Assembly (NCBI GenBank): GCA_031548005.1
Contig: JAVBRK010000001.1
Coordinates: 40,924 to 104,923, forward strand
Length of the DNA stretch: 64,000 nucleotides
Origin: BNXB01 sp031548005
GTDB lineage: Bacteria; Bacteroidota; Bacteroidia; Bacteroidales; Azobacteroidaceae
Direction of reading: 5' to 3'
Every line of letters begins with the position of its first letter. The stretch's first letter is position 1. The notes below the pieces were generated by a model. That model ran no database searches and had not been told where the DNA came from. It was given only the letters and a program-made list of their open reading frames with translations. The translations under genes and the position numbers were made by a program. Positions 17,754 to 27,146 of the stretch are shown here, in pieces.

Positions 17754-18928
17754 AGTTCAATTATTTCTTCTTCAAAAATAGTTATTTTTTGGATTCCGTC
17801 GTCAGTTACAAGGTACGTATTTTCGATTCCCACAGCCCCGATACCAGGCAATACAAATTTCGGTTCAAAAGCAAAAACCATCCCGGACTGCAAATAATCT
17901 TTCGAACGGCCCATAAGTACCGGAAGTTCATTAATTTCAATCCCGACTCCATGCCCTACAAATTTAGCTTGTTGCTTTGTTCCCATGAAACAATCTTCCA
18001 GGCGGTGATGACCAGCCATCTGAAGACACTGATTGTAAATATCCATACAGGAAGTACCGGGCTTAGCTTCCGATATCAGCCACCGGTTCATTTCAATAGA
18101 CACCTGGTGCGCCCTGTAAGCTTCCTCAGGAAGTTTTCCAACCGAAAAAACACGGGTCATATCGGTAATATAGGCGGTATAATTACCGGCCATATCCACC
18201 ATGATGCTCGTACCGTCTTTCAAAACAGATCCATTGGCTCCAATCGGAAGAGACGGATGAGTTCCACCACCACCCAAAGCATAATCGAATGGAGAAGCAG
18301 TTTCCGCATTCTCTCCCGCCAACAGGCTTCCCATATAAATATCCATGTTACTTCCGAAACTCCGGAACAAACCCATAGAGCCAGCCAGACGCATTTCCCG
18401 TTCGATATTGCTTTGCAGTTCGACATCGGTCATTCCGGGCTTGTAACATGCTATAACCCGCGAATATACCTGAGCATGAACGGCTCCCGAGAACCGCAAT
18501 TGCTCTATTTCCCAAGGGGTCTTGATCATACGCTGGCTACGCAGTTGTGGAGTGAGATTGCCCGTTTTAGCTGCAGGGAAAAGCGATTGTAACCTTAAAT
18601 ACTCATTATAAGTCATCTGATCGGCCTCCAGCAGGACATTTTCCGGGATACGAATTCCTTTGTCCTGAAGCAACAGCGGGATGTCTTCGGCCTTCCGGAT
18701 CGGCAAAACGCAAGGATGCTCCAGATTTTCCGGACGTCTGACAAAATAAACCGGCTTTCCGGAAGCCGGAAAGTAAAGGAATCCGTTAAAAATCATTCCA
18801 GTCAGGTAATAAATATTCACCCCGGAAGCAACGATACAAGCATCAGCCCCATTTTTTGTAAGGCTATCCTGCAAGCGGATCCAGCGTAAATCCAGATCCG
18901 CTTGAGGAGGAAATTCCGAATAAATCAT
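17750..18928 (-). CDS. M24-family Xaa-Pro peptidase-like protein
   Basis: Pita-bread metallopeptidase with an N-terminal creatinase-like domain (1-140). All five metal ligands can be placed: Asp-245, Asp-256, His-326, Glu-355 and Glu-369. VGHGVGIEINELP near 324-336 is the family signature. Likely a cytosolic proline-specific amino- or dipeptidase, since no signal peptide is seen. It follows the permease by 14 bases and overlaps pepE by 4, forming a peptide-degrading pair at the end of the operon. Confidence 0.9.
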   Translation of the reverse strand: MIYSEFPPQADLDLRWIRLQDSLTKNGADACIVASGVNIYYLTGMIFNGFLYFPASGKPVYFVRRPENLEHPCVLPIRKAEDIPLLLQDKGIRIPENVLLEADQMTYNEYLRLQSLFPAAKTGNLTPQLRSQRMIKTPWEIEQLRFSGAVHAQVYSRVIACYKPGMTDVELQSNIEREMRLAGSMGLFRSFGSNMDIYMGSLLAGENAETASPFDYALGGGGTHPSLPIGANGSVLKDGTSIMVDMAGNYTAYITDMTRVFSVGKLPEEAYRAHQVSIEMNRWLISEAKPGTSCMDIYNQCLQMAGHHRLEDCFMGTKQQAKFVGHGVGIEINELPVLMGRSKDYLQSGMVFAFEPKFVLPGIGAVGIENTYLVTDDGIQKITIFEEEIIEL

Positions 18929-18942
18929 CTATTTAATTTCTA

Positions 18943-20265
18943 TTATTTCTCGTCGAACATATCTTTAAAATCAACAAACTCTTTTCCGGGCAACAATTGA
19001 TTCAGTACCACCCCGATAATGGAAGCCAGCGCCATTCCCTCGAGAGAAAAGGAGGTTCCGATATGAATGGCGGCGCCTCCGATACCAATCACCAGAATGA
19101 CCGAAGCAATGATCAGATTGCGTTTGAGGCTGAAATCGACTTTATTTTCGACCAACATACGCAAACCGCTCGAAGCAATGATTCCAAACAACAGGATGGA
19201 TACTCCTCCCATCACCGGCCGGGGAATCGTTGTCAGCAAAGCAGCAATTTTTCCGCAGAAACCGAACAGGATTGCAAAACAGGCGGCCCCGATGAACAGA
19301 TAAATACTGAAAGCCCTGGTAATGGCCAGAACGCCGATATTTTCCCCGTAAGTCGTATTGGGAGGTCCGCCGATACAGGAAGCGATCATAGAAGCGATTC
19401 CATCACCGGCCAGGGATTTATCCAAACCGGGATCCTTGATCAGGTCCTTTCCGATCACCTTGCTCAGTACCAACTGGTGTCCGATGTGCTCCGCAATGGG
19501 AACAATAGCCACCGGAACCATCATCAGGAAAACTTTCCAGGAAAAAACAGGGGTGTAGTTTACAAACGGAACCTGGAACGGGGGAATCTCAAACCACCGG
19601 GCGTCAGCCAACGGTTGCAGATCGACAATTCCCATCATAATCGACAACAAATATCCTCCGGTAATTCCGATCAACACCGGGATTACACTGATAAACCCGC
19701 GGGTAAAAACCGATACTAAAATCGTAATGAGAAGGGTGACTAAAGCCACCAGCACATAGTTGAGATCATAACTTCCTCCGGGATTGTTCGTAGCCATCCC
19801 TACGGCTGTAGAAGCCAGGCCAAGTCCGATCACCATAATCACCGTACCGACTACGACAGGAGGTAAAAGTTTCATCAGCCATTTAGTCCCTGCTTTGGTA
19901 ATCACCAGCGCCACCAGCGCATAGACGATTCCAACCAGGAAACTTCCGACTAAAAAACTACCTGTCGCCATTCCCGATGCCGGATCCGCCTCCAAAGCTT
20001 TGACGGCAATAATCGGGTTAATAAAGGCAAACGATGAACCCAGATAAGAGGGAACCTTTCCCCGGGTAACTGCAATAAAAGCCAAGGTTCCCAAGCCGCT
20101 CGAAATAAGAGCTACTGCCGGACTCAATCCGGTTAATACCGGAACCAGTACTGTAGCTCCGAACATCGCAAATAAATGCTGGATGCTTAAAAAGAACCAT
20201 TGTGCAACTTTCGGTTTTTCTTCAATTCTCAATACAATTTTTTTCTGTTCTTCCACTATGATCAT
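18943..20265 (-). CDS. Uracil/xanthine permease (NCS2 family)
   Basis: About 12-14 hydrophobic segments, 440 aa. Family motifs present are AEHIGHQLVLSKVIG near 258-272 and PNTTYGENIGVLAITR near 300-315, whose Glu residues bind the nucleobase in UraA. Proton-coupled uptake of uracil or xanthine across the inner membrane is expected; UraA-type uracil specificity is more likely but not proven. It lies 32 bases downstream of the membrane pyrophosphatase, and salvage of uracil by phosphoribosyltransferase releases the pyrophosphate that enzyme would consume. Confidence 0.9.
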   Translation of the reverse strand: MIIVEEQKKIVLRIEEKPKVAQWFFLSIQHLFAMFGATVLVPVLTGLSPAVALISSGLGTLAFIAVTRGKVPSYLGSSFAFINPIIAVKALEADPASGMATGSFLVGSFLVGIVYALVALVITKAGTKWLMKLLPPVVVGTVIMVIGLGLASTAVGMATNNPGGSYDLNYVLVALVTLLITILVSVFTRGFISVIPVLIGITGGYLLSIMMGIVDLQPLADARWFEIPPFQVPFVNYTPVFSWKVFLMMVPVAIVPIAEHIGHQLVLSKVIGKDLIKDPGLDKSLAGDGIASMIASCIGGPPNTTYGENIGVLAITRAFSIYLFIGAACFAILFGFCGKIAALLTTIPRPVMGGVSILLFGIIASSGLRMLVENKVDFSLKRNLIIASVILVIGIGGAAIHIGTSFSLEGMALASIIGVVLNQLLPGKEFVDFKDMFDEK

Positions 20266-20297
20266 TTTTCGTTGGTTCTACTTACGCTCTTACCCTC

Positions 20298-22697
20298 TCA
20301 TTTTTCCAGCGGAATCCGCATTCTATAGAACGAACGCCAGATAAATACCAGCGCAATAATAAAAAACGGAATGGCTATAAAAACAGAGTAATCGTGCGCC
20401 GGATCGGATTTCATTTCGATGCAGATCTCCGTTGCCAGCAAGCCGAAGAGCGTCGAAAATTTAATAATCGGATTCAACGATACGGAAGTCGTATCTTTAA
20501 ATGGGTCTCCCACGGTATCGCCAACCACTGCAGCTTCATGCAAAGCCGTATTTTTTTCTTTCAGATCGACCTCCACCACTTTCTTGGCATTGTCCCAGCT
20601 TCCTCCGGCATTAGCCATATAAATAGCCTGGAACAATCCGAATACAGCAATTGAAACAAGATAAGAAACAAAAAAGTTCGGATCCGTAAATGCAAAAGCC
20701 AGAGTGATCGAGATCAAAGTAATAAAAATATTCCACATACCCTTTTGTGCATACTGTGTACAGATACGTACCACCGTTTTGGAGTCCTCCGTATTCGCAG
20801 CCTTCTTGTCAAGGTCGAATGTCTGTTTGATAAACTCTACCGCCCGGTAGGCGCCGGTAGTCACTGCCTGAATAGAAGCGCCGCTAAACCAGAAAATCAC
20901 GGAACCGCCACAAATGAATCCAAGCAGTACCGGAGCATCAGTCAGGGAAAGGTGCAGCAACCCAACTCTTTCCAATAAAAGAATGATAGAAAAAATCATG
21001 GTGGTAGCCCCGACCACAGCCGTCCCGATCAATACCGGTTTGGCAGTTGCCTTGAATGTATTTCCGGCCGAGTCGTTGGCCTCCAGATAATGTTTACCCA
21101 TTTCAAAATCCGGATCAAAACCAAATTCTTTGCGAATAGATTCTTTAACATCAGGTATTTCTTCGATCTGTGAAAGCTCAAATACCGATTGAGCATTGTC
21201 AGTCACAGGGCCATAGCTGTCTACCGCAATTGTAACCGGGCCCATGCAGAGGAAACCGAATGCTACCAGACCAAATGCAAAAATCGATGCATGAGGACCA
21301 AGTATCGTTTCCAACCCCATTCCCGAAGTAAAATAAGCAATCGCCATCAGGGCAACAATCAACAACCCCGTCCAGAAAGCGCTGAAATTTCCGGCAACGA
21401 TTCCCGACAGGATATTCAGGGACGAGCCGCCTTCACGGGAAGCAGTCACCACTTCTCTCACATGCGCAGATTTGGAACTCGTAAATACTTTCGTAAACTC
21501 AGGAATCAACACGGCCGCCAGTGTTCCGCAACCAATAATAATGGCTAATTTCCACCACAAGGTCTGATCTTCCATATCAATCAGCAACAGGTGACTCATA
21601 AAGAAACTGGCCGATATACAAAGGATTGCAGCAATCCAGATTAGTCGCATCAATGGAGATTCAAAGTCAAATTCTTTCTTATCTCCATATAGTTTTTTAG
21701 AAATCGCCTGATTGATAAAGAAGGCGCAACCTGAAAGGAAGTCCATCAGAAACCGCATTCCAAAAATCCAAACGATCAGTTTGGCCTGAATATGCGGATC
21801 GGGAACCGCCAGGGTGATGAATGTAATCAGGGCAACACCCGTCACACCATAGGTTTCAAACCCATCGGCAGTCGGGCCGACGCTGTCTCCTGCATTATCT
21901 CCGGTACAATCGGCTATTACCCCCGGATTCCGGGGATCATCTTCTTTTACTTTGAAAACAACCTTCATCAGGTCCGAACCGATATCTGCAATCTTGGTAA
22001 AGATGCCTCCAGCGATCCGTAAAGCACTGGCTCCCAGCGATTCGCCAATGGCAAAACCTAAGAAGCAGATCCCCACGATCTCGCGGGGAACAAACAGCAG
22101 GATAAACACCATCATCACCAGTTCGAGAGAGATCAGGAATAATCCGACACTCATCCCGGCACGCAGGGGAATATTCACCACATCGAGCGGCCGGCCGCGC
22201 AAAGAAGCAAAAGCCGTACGGGCATTGGCATAAGTATTTATCCGGATTCCATACCAGGCCACAGCATATGAACCGGCCATTCCGACAATAGAAAACAGAA
22301 GCACCTGTACGACAGTCGAAACAGTTTGCCCGGCCAGGCCAAAGAAATAAACACAAAGTACGATGGCAATCAATGCGAACAGCATCGCCAGAAATTTACC
22401 TTGCTGAACCAGATAAGTCCGGCAGGTCTGATAAATGGTGCCGGCAACATCCAGCATGGATTGGTGGGCCGGAAGGTTTTTAATCTGCCGGCGCAGGAAT
22501 AAACTGAACCCCAGGGTACCGACAATGATCAGCGCTCCGTAAAAGAGAAAATCCCAGGAAGAAATGGTTTTACCAAAAATGTGAAAAGTCCCTTCATGTA
22601 AGTCCGGGATGGCCAGATCAGCTTCGCTTGCAAATAAACCCATACCCGGAAGTACGAGCATACCTATGGCTGTTAGCCTGCGTTTTAGTTTATTCAT
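20298..22697 (-). CDS. hppA: Membrane-bound ion-translocating pyrophosphatase, divergent type
   Basis: Couples PPi hydrolysis to ion pumping across the inner membrane, with about 16 membrane segments. Conserved PPi/Mg motifs: EDDPRNPGVIAD near 252-263, DNAGDSVGPTADGFE near 267-281, DSYGPVTDNAQ near 493-503, GGSWDNAKK and GDTVGDPFKDT near the C-terminus. The cation-selectivity loop reads GNTFK with Lys-549, the lysine that makes canonical enzymes K+-independent. Start chosen at 22697 (799 aa), because the upstream ATG at 22745 precedes a -7 element (TATCTTTG at 22739-22732). The N-terminus looks like a signal peptide. Pumped ion not assignable with certainty. Confidence 0.9.
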   Translation of the reverse strand: MNKLKRRLTAIGMLVLPGMGLFASEADLAIPDLHEGTFHIFGKTISSWDFLFYGALIIVGTLGFSLFLRRQIKNLPAHQSMLDVAGTIYQTCRTYLVQQGKFLAMLFALIAIVLCVYFFGLAGQTVSTVVQVLLFSIVGMAGSYAVAWYGIRINTYANARTAFASLRGRPLDVVNIPLRAGMSVGLFLISLELVMMVFILLFVPREIVGICFLGFAIGESLGASALRIAGGIFTKIADIGSDLMKVVFKVKEDDPRNPGVIADCTGDNAGDSVGPTADGFETYGVTGVALITFITLAVPDPHIQAKLIVWIFGMRFLMDFLSGCAFFINQAISKKLYGDKKEFDFESPLMRLIWIAAILCISASFFMSHLLLIDMEDQTLWWKLAIIIGCGTLAAVLIPEFTKVFTSSKSAHVREVVTASREGGSSLNILSGIVAGNFSAFWTGLLIVALMAIAYFTSGMGLETILGPHASIFAFGLVAFGFLCMGPVTIAVDSYGPVTDNAQSVFELSQIEEIPDVKESIRKEFGFDPDFEMGKHYLEANDSAGNTFKATAKPVLIGTAVVGATTMIFSIILLLERVGLLHLSLTDAPVLLGFICGGSVIFWFSGASIQAVTTGAYRAVEFIKQTFDLDKKAANTEDSKTVVRICTQYAQKGMWNIFITLISITLAFAFTDPNFFVSYLVSIAVFGLFQAIYMANAGGSWDNAKKVVEVDLKEKNTALHEAAVVGDTVGDPFKDTTSVSLNPIIKFSTLFGLLATEICIEMKSDPAHDYSVFIAIPFFIIALVFIWRSFYRMRIPLEK

Positions 22698-22731
22698 GAG
22701 TATTTTTGAATTAAGTTGATACAAATTCTCG

Positions 22732-22760
22732 CAAAGATATATCATTTTTTTATACCTTTG
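22732..22760. promoter_or_regulatory. Divergent -7 elements for hppA (-) and typA (+)
   Basis: TACCTTTG at 22753-22760 reads toward typA (ATG 22783). TATCTTTG on the minus strand at 22739-22732 reads toward hppA (ATG 22697). The two TAnnTTTG boxes are 13 bases apart back to back. No convincing TTTG -33 box is seen for either. The minus-strand box fixes the hppA start downstream of it. Confidence 0.5.
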
Positions 22761-22782
22761 CAGCCCGAATTAAAATAAAAGT

Positions 22783-24582
22783 ATGCAAAATATAAGAAAC
22801 ATTGCAATCATTGCCCATGTCGATCATGGGAAGACAACTTTAGTAGACAAAATGTTACTGGCCGGAAAGCTTTTCCGGGATGACAAAGCCGATTTAGACC
22901 AATTTCTTGACAGCAACGACTTAGAACGGGAACGGGGGATCACCATTCTGGCTAAAAACGTTTCGATCAATTATAAAGGCACTAAAATCAATATTATAGA
23001 CACGCCGGGACACGCCGATTTCGGAGGAGAGGTAGAACGGGTACTGAACATGGCCGACGGCTGCCTGCTCTTGGTCGACGCTTTTGAAGGGCCGATGCCC
23101 CAAACGCGTTTCGTTCTTCAGAAAGCGATCAAACTGGGGCTGAAGCCCATCGTCGTAATCAACAAAGTAGATAAACCCAATTGTCGCCCGGAAGAAGTGG
23201 AGGAAATGGTTTTCGATCTCATGTTCAACCTCGGGGCAAGCGAAAATCAACTCGACTTCCCCACCATCTTCGGCTCGGCCAAACAAGGCTGGATGTCGGA
23301 CGATTGGAAATCTCCTTCCGAGAATATTTTTCCTTTGCTCGACTCCATTCTGGAGCATATTCCAGCGCCCAAGGCGCTGGAAGGTTCACCTCAGATGCAA
23401 ATCACCTCGCTCGATTACTCCAATTATGTAGGCCGTATTGCTGTGGGACGCATTCATCGCGGCGAACTCCGGGAAGGGATGGACGTATCGCTTTTCAAAC
23501 GGGACGGCAGCATTGTCAAATCACGAATCAAAGAATTAAATGTGTTCGAAGGACTGGGAAGAACCAAAGTTCAGAGCGCCCGGTCGGGTGATATCTGCGC
23601 CCTGATCGGTATCGATGGATTCGAAATCGGGGATACGATCACAGATCCGGAGCAACCGGAAGCCCTTCCACCGATTGCGATCGATGAACCTACGATGTCG
23701 ATGCTGTTTACCATCAATGATTCCCCTTTCTTCGGGAAAGAAGGGAAGTACGTGACATCCAGGCATATATACGAACGATTGACCAAAGAGTTGGACAAAA
23801 ACCTGGCATTACGGGTAGAATTATCCGAATCGGCCGACTCCTGGATTGTGTATGGTCGCGGCGTGCTGCACCTTTCCGTCCTGATCGAAACTATGCGCCG
23901 GGAAGGATTCGAACTTCAGGTAGGACAACCTCAGGTTATTATCAAAGAAATCGACGGAGAAAAATGTGAACCGATCGAACAACTTACCATCAACCTGCCG
24001 GAAGAGTCTTCAAGCAAAATCATCGATCTGGTAACCCGGCGAAAAGGAGAAATGCAATCCATGGAACGCAAAGCCGACCGGATCCACCTGGAATTTACCA
24101 TCCCCTCACGGGGAATTATCGGACTCACGAATAACGTACTGACCGCATCGGCCGGAGAAGCGATCATGGCGCACCGGTTCCTGGAATACCAACCCTGGAA
24201 AGGAGAAATAGAAAAACGGCAGAACGGGTCTATCATCGCGATGGAAACCGGAAATGCTTTTGCCTATGCGCTCGATAAGTTGCAGGACCGGGGAAAATTT
24301 TTCATAGATCCGCAAACCGATATATATGCAGGTCAGATTGTCGGCGAACATTCGAAAGAAGGAGACTTGGTAGTAAACGTCACCAAATCGAAAAAACTGA
24401 CAAATGTACGGGCCTCGGGAACAGACGATAAGGTGCGGCTAGCTCCTCCCGTAATCTTCAGCCTCGAGCAGGCCCTTGAATACATCAAGGAAGACGAATA
24501 CGTGGAGCTGACCCCGACTTCCATCCGGTTGAGAAAAATTATCTTAGATGAAAATGAACGGAAACGCCAGTCTAAAAAATAA
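22783..24582 (+). CDS. typA: Ribosome-binding GTPase TypA/BipA
   Basis: Translation-factor GTPase involved in 50S assembly and stress adaptation. G1 AHVDHGKTT is at 10-18, G3 DTPGHAD with the catalytic His near 72-78, G4 NKVD near 128-131. Domains II, III, V and the BipA-specific C-terminal domain follow (ASGTDDKVRLAPP near 546-558 is characteristic). Length 599 aa is standard. It is divergent from hppA with TAnnTTTG-type promoters back to back. A weak hairpin at 24581-24598 overlaps the stop codon. Confidence 0.96.
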   Translation: MQNIRNIAIIAHVDHGKTTLVDKMLLAGKLFRDDKADLDQFLDSNDLERERGITILAKNVSINYKGTKINIIDTPGHADFGGEVERVLNMADGCLLLVDAFEGPMPQTRFVLQKAIKLGLKPIVVINKVDKPNCRPEEVEEMVFDLMFNLGASENQLDFPTIFGSAKQGWMSDDWKSPSENIFPLLDSILEHIPAPKALEGSPQMQITSLDYSNYVGRIAVGRIHRGELREGMDVSLFKRDGSIVKSRIKELNVFEGLGRTKVQSARSGDICALIGIDGFEIGDTITDPEQPEALPPIAIDEPTMSMLFTINDSPFFGKEGKYVTSRHIYERLTKELDKNLALRVELSESADSWIVYGRGVLHLSVLIETMRREGFELQVGQPQVIIKEIDGEKCEPIEQLTINLPEESSSKIIDLVTRRKGEMQSMERKADRIHLEFTIPSRGIIGLTNNVLTASAGEAIMAHRFLEYQPWKGEIEKRQNGSIIAMETGNAFAYALDKLQDRGKFFIDPQTDIYAGQIVGEHSKEGDLVVNVTKSKKLTNVRASGTDDKVRLAPPVIFSLEQALEYIKEDEYVELTPTSIRLRKIILDENERKRQSKK

Positions 24583-24668
24583 GTATTTAATAATACTTTC
24601 AGCACAACAAATAATTCCGGTTCAACGTTTTATAAAAAAGATATCTTTCATATAAAAGTGATGTATGT

Positions 24669-25163
24669 ATGAAAACAAAGATTATTTCATGTATTGTTAC
24701 CGGCATTATCCTGATTTCCTGTGCGTCGCAAAATCAGGTAAAAAGCGATAAAGACCTGGCCCTTATCCGGCAAATAAACGAAAAAGTTCAAAGTCAGAAC
24801 ATCCGGATCCTGACCGATCATGCAAATCCGATGCGGGGAAAGAGCATCTACCTTACCTCGGAATACGATCTTATCATCCGGAACGATTCGGCCATCTCCT
24901 ACCTGCCTTACTTTGGGCAAGCCTACAGCGCTCCCTATGGTGGTGGAGAAAGTGGAATCAAGTTTGCGACCCGGATGAAAGACTACGTTGCCACCCCCTC
25001 CAAAAAAGATGGGGAATGGAACCTCCGGTTCAAGATTGATACTCCGGACTACAACTACGATTTCCGGGTCGATATTTATTCCAACGGAAGTTCCTCCATT
25101 TATGTCAACAGCAGTCAACGTCAGTCTATTAGCTTTACAGGGGAAATGGAGTTAAATCGGTAA
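24669..25163 (+). CDS. DUF4251 lipoprotein
   Basis: Lipobox ILISC with Cys-18. The body matches the Bacteroidetes DUF4251 family as I remember it: YLPYFGQAYSAPYGGG near 80-95, and a beta-rich domain with several Ser/Gly turns ending in SFTGEM. Length 164 aa. Function of the family is unknown. An envelope lipoprotein, probably periplasm-facing. It stands alone between typA and the minus-strand glycan locus. A -7-like TATCTTTC about 25 bases upstream is a one-mismatch promoter match. Confidence 0.8.
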   Translation: MKTKIISCIVTGIILISCASQNQVKSDKDLALIRQINEKVQSQNIRILTDHANPMRGKSIYLTSEYDLIIRNDSAISYLPYFGQAYSAPYGGGESGIKFATRMKDYVATPSKKDGEWNLRFKIDTPDYNYDFRVDIYSNGSSSIYVNSSQRQSISFTGEMELNR

Positions 25164-25260
25164 TGCTGAATTTTAACAATCATATAAATTTTTAGACTTT
25201 GCCAAATCATCTAAGATATTTCTACGAATAACTGTCAGATCCAAACATTAGACACTATAA

Positions 25261-25635
25261 TCAAAACCATCCGAGGTAATCATTCTGAATTTTCTTCGTT
25301 TTCCCTGAAAATGAAACCTCGTTTGCCTTTTTCAGATTACAATGCAGGTTTGTAATCTGTTTTTCATTGGGAATTACCTGGATTCCATCGGATAATTGTT
25401 TGATTCTGCAATTATAGCCGGAGATTGTTCCATCGGCTTGTTCCACGATAAACGCATTCGTCAGCACAGTCTCTCCTATACATTTAAACAGTTCGTGGAC
25501 ATCATTGTCTTGTGTGTTGATTGTTTGCCAGTCACTGATCATGTTCACATATTGTTCTCCAATAATGAATCGTTTCGTTTCATATAGATACGGGTGAGGC
25601 AATAGCCCTTTTAGCTGATTGATAATGTCGTTCAT
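25261..25635 (-). pseudogene. 3' part of the disrupted secreted hydrolase, out of frame
   Basis: An open frame that continues the upstream hydrolase gene in another reading frame. It overlaps the end of the 25580-27112 gene and lacks its own signal peptide; its first ATG is at 25635, and without it the frame only has a TTG at 25683. Content such as QDNDVHELFK, NAFIVEQADG and NLHCNLKKANEVSF looks like the C-terminal end of a barrel-type glycan enzyme rather than an independent protein. The likely slip lies in the T4/C3 run at 25606-25612. If the bases are right, the enzyme is either inactivated or made as two pieces. Confidence 0.55.
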
Positions 25636-27112
25636 AAGCCGACTGCCATATCGGATTCTGCCTGCCCAACACTTTTTCCGCAACCGCTAACTCAAGGATA
25701 CTCTTTGCGACATAAATCACACTGGTATAAACTGTTCCATGATTATAATAGGCGCCATCTGAACGCTGCCAGTTTGATATCAGCCAATCAGCCAGTTTTG
25801 CCGCTTTTTCCAGGTCCCTGATATTTCCCGTCGCTTCATATTTATCGACCAGTTCTCCGATAAAAGTCGATGAATTCTGTATTCTGTTTGGAATATAAAC
25901 CTGTTTAACAGCAACCGTATCATGCAGCTTATTAAAAATCATATCAAAACGATCATTTAGTTTCCTATCCTGTTCTTTATCGGGAAAATATCTTTGTGCT
26001 ATAAACGAAGAATAAAACCCATAGACACTTTCTCCATGCGACGAAGGTTTTTGATGATATATCCATGCTGCTTCACGAGCTTTTTCAAGCGTCCACTGCC
26101 AGGAATGCCGGGCGGATAAGACAGCTTCGGCGATTTTATCTCCCGTTTTCACATTTATTTTGTACAGGCCGACCTCGGGAAGGATTACTTTTGCCTGCGT
26201 TTTCTTTGATGATATCTGTTGTATTGTTACAGAGAGGCTCTTTCCCTGATCATTGAAGACAGTTATTTCCGGCTTATTTCCAAGTACATCAAAAGTGATT
26301 TCTTCCAATGGATTACAGGTTGTCCTTTCAATGGATATCATCGGAACATCCGCTACCCGGGTGATAATTTCTTCTAAATTACGGAGGTGGCCGACATTCA
26401 TAAAAGTAAAAGTCCATGTCCTGGATTCTCCCTGTTTCAGTTCATATAAATCCTGAGGATTATGTTCCGGTAAAGGAAGCTGGTTGAGCAAATCAATATT
26501 CAGGGATTCGATACGGTGTCCCATAAACCAATGAGGAGGAGGATCCTGGTATCCCAGATTATAATCTACGCTCCACGAAGCTACGGGTTGCCCGGAAACA
26601 AGAGCGAAAACATGCTCTTCCGGAGATTGAAAATATCCGTAAAAATGGGTTCTTTCATTTCGCATCAGAGTCGGAAAATACTTTCCGAACCAGTCAGGAT
26701 ATTGATCCATATAGGTATCTATTCCGAATTTCAATCCCGCCTTTTGAGGCTGAAACGGAATATGAGAGTGATTGGATAACGTAATTTCAATGGCCGGAAG
26801 TTTTTTATGCTTTATATAGTTAATCACACATTCTATACCTTCTGCTTCCGTTTTGTAGGAATTACGTCCATTCGGAACCCAGGACGTAATTATTTCTTTA
26901 TTTTCTATCTTGAAATAAAAAGAAGGTCCGGCATTTTTATTATCTTTAAAAAATGGAATGGTGTCGCTTGTCCGGGCATTTTTGTAAATAATCTGCTCGA
27001 TATTCCCCTTTTGCGAAACAGACATTTCCCATCCCTCTCCTTTTAGTATTTGTTGCGCTCCCAAAGAGAGAAAATGGAAAAAGCTGATAAAAATGATTGA
27101 AATTGACTTCAT
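25580..27112 (-). CDS. Secreted hydrolase of the glycan locus, probably frameshifted at 3' end
   Basis: Signal peptide ending near residue 19 (LSLGAQQ), a beta-sandwich-like N-terminal half, and from about residue 340 a helical half with repeats of the (alpha/alpha)-toroid style (WQWTLEKAREAAWIY, KAAKLADWLISNWQRSDGAYY). I do not recognise the exact family; a glucuronidase-type GH such as GH154 is only a guess. The last eight residues (ASPVSI region) appear to be out-of-frame tail, with the true C-terminus in the overlapping frame at 25261-25635. It follows susD after a strong inverted repeat, so it is the only enzyme of this locus. Confidence 0.6.
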   Translation of the reverse strand: MKSISIIFISFFHFLSLGAQQILKGEGWEMSVSQKGNIEQIIYKNARTSDTIPFFKDNKNAGPSFYFKIENKEIITSWVPNGRNSYKTEAEGIECVINYIKHKKLPAIEITLSNHSHIPFQPQKAGLKFGIDTYMDQYPDWFGKYFPTLMRNERTHFYGYFQSPEEHVFALVSGQPVASWSVDYNLGYQDPPPHWFMGHRIESLNIDLLNQLPLPEHNPQDLYELKQGESRTWTFTFMNVGHLRNLEEIITRVADVPMISIERTTCNPLEEITFDVLGNKPEITVFNDQGKSLSVTIQQISSKKTQAKVILPEVGLYKINVKTGDKIAEAVLSARHSWQWTLEKAREAAWIYHQKPSSHGESVYGFYSSFIAQRYFPDKEQDRKLNDRFDMIFNKLHDTVAVKQVYIPNRIQNSSTFIGELVDKYEATGNIRDLEKAAKLADWLISNWQRSDGAYYNHGTVYTSVIYVAKSILELAVAEKVLGRQNPIWQSAYERHYQSAKRAIASPVSI

Positions 27113-27146
27113 TTTTTTAATAATATAATAATTATCAATTGATTAC

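Noticed and set aside
17789..18592. Long antisense open frame opposite the M24 peptidase
   Set aside because: No family features and composition is what the other strand of a coding gene gives; all M24 metal ligands are on the minus strand.
18997..19719. 240-codon antisense frame opposite the permease
   Set aside because: Low-complexity hydrophilic translation without motifs; the opposite strand encodes a clear NCS2 transporter.
22698..22745. 16-residue N-terminal extension of hppA
   Set aside because: A minus-strand TATCTTTG -7 element sits within it, so transcription likely starts downstream of this ATG.
24581..24598. AAGTATT/AATACTT hairpin at the end of typA
   Set aside because: Seven AT-rich pairs with no T-tract are too weak to call a terminator.
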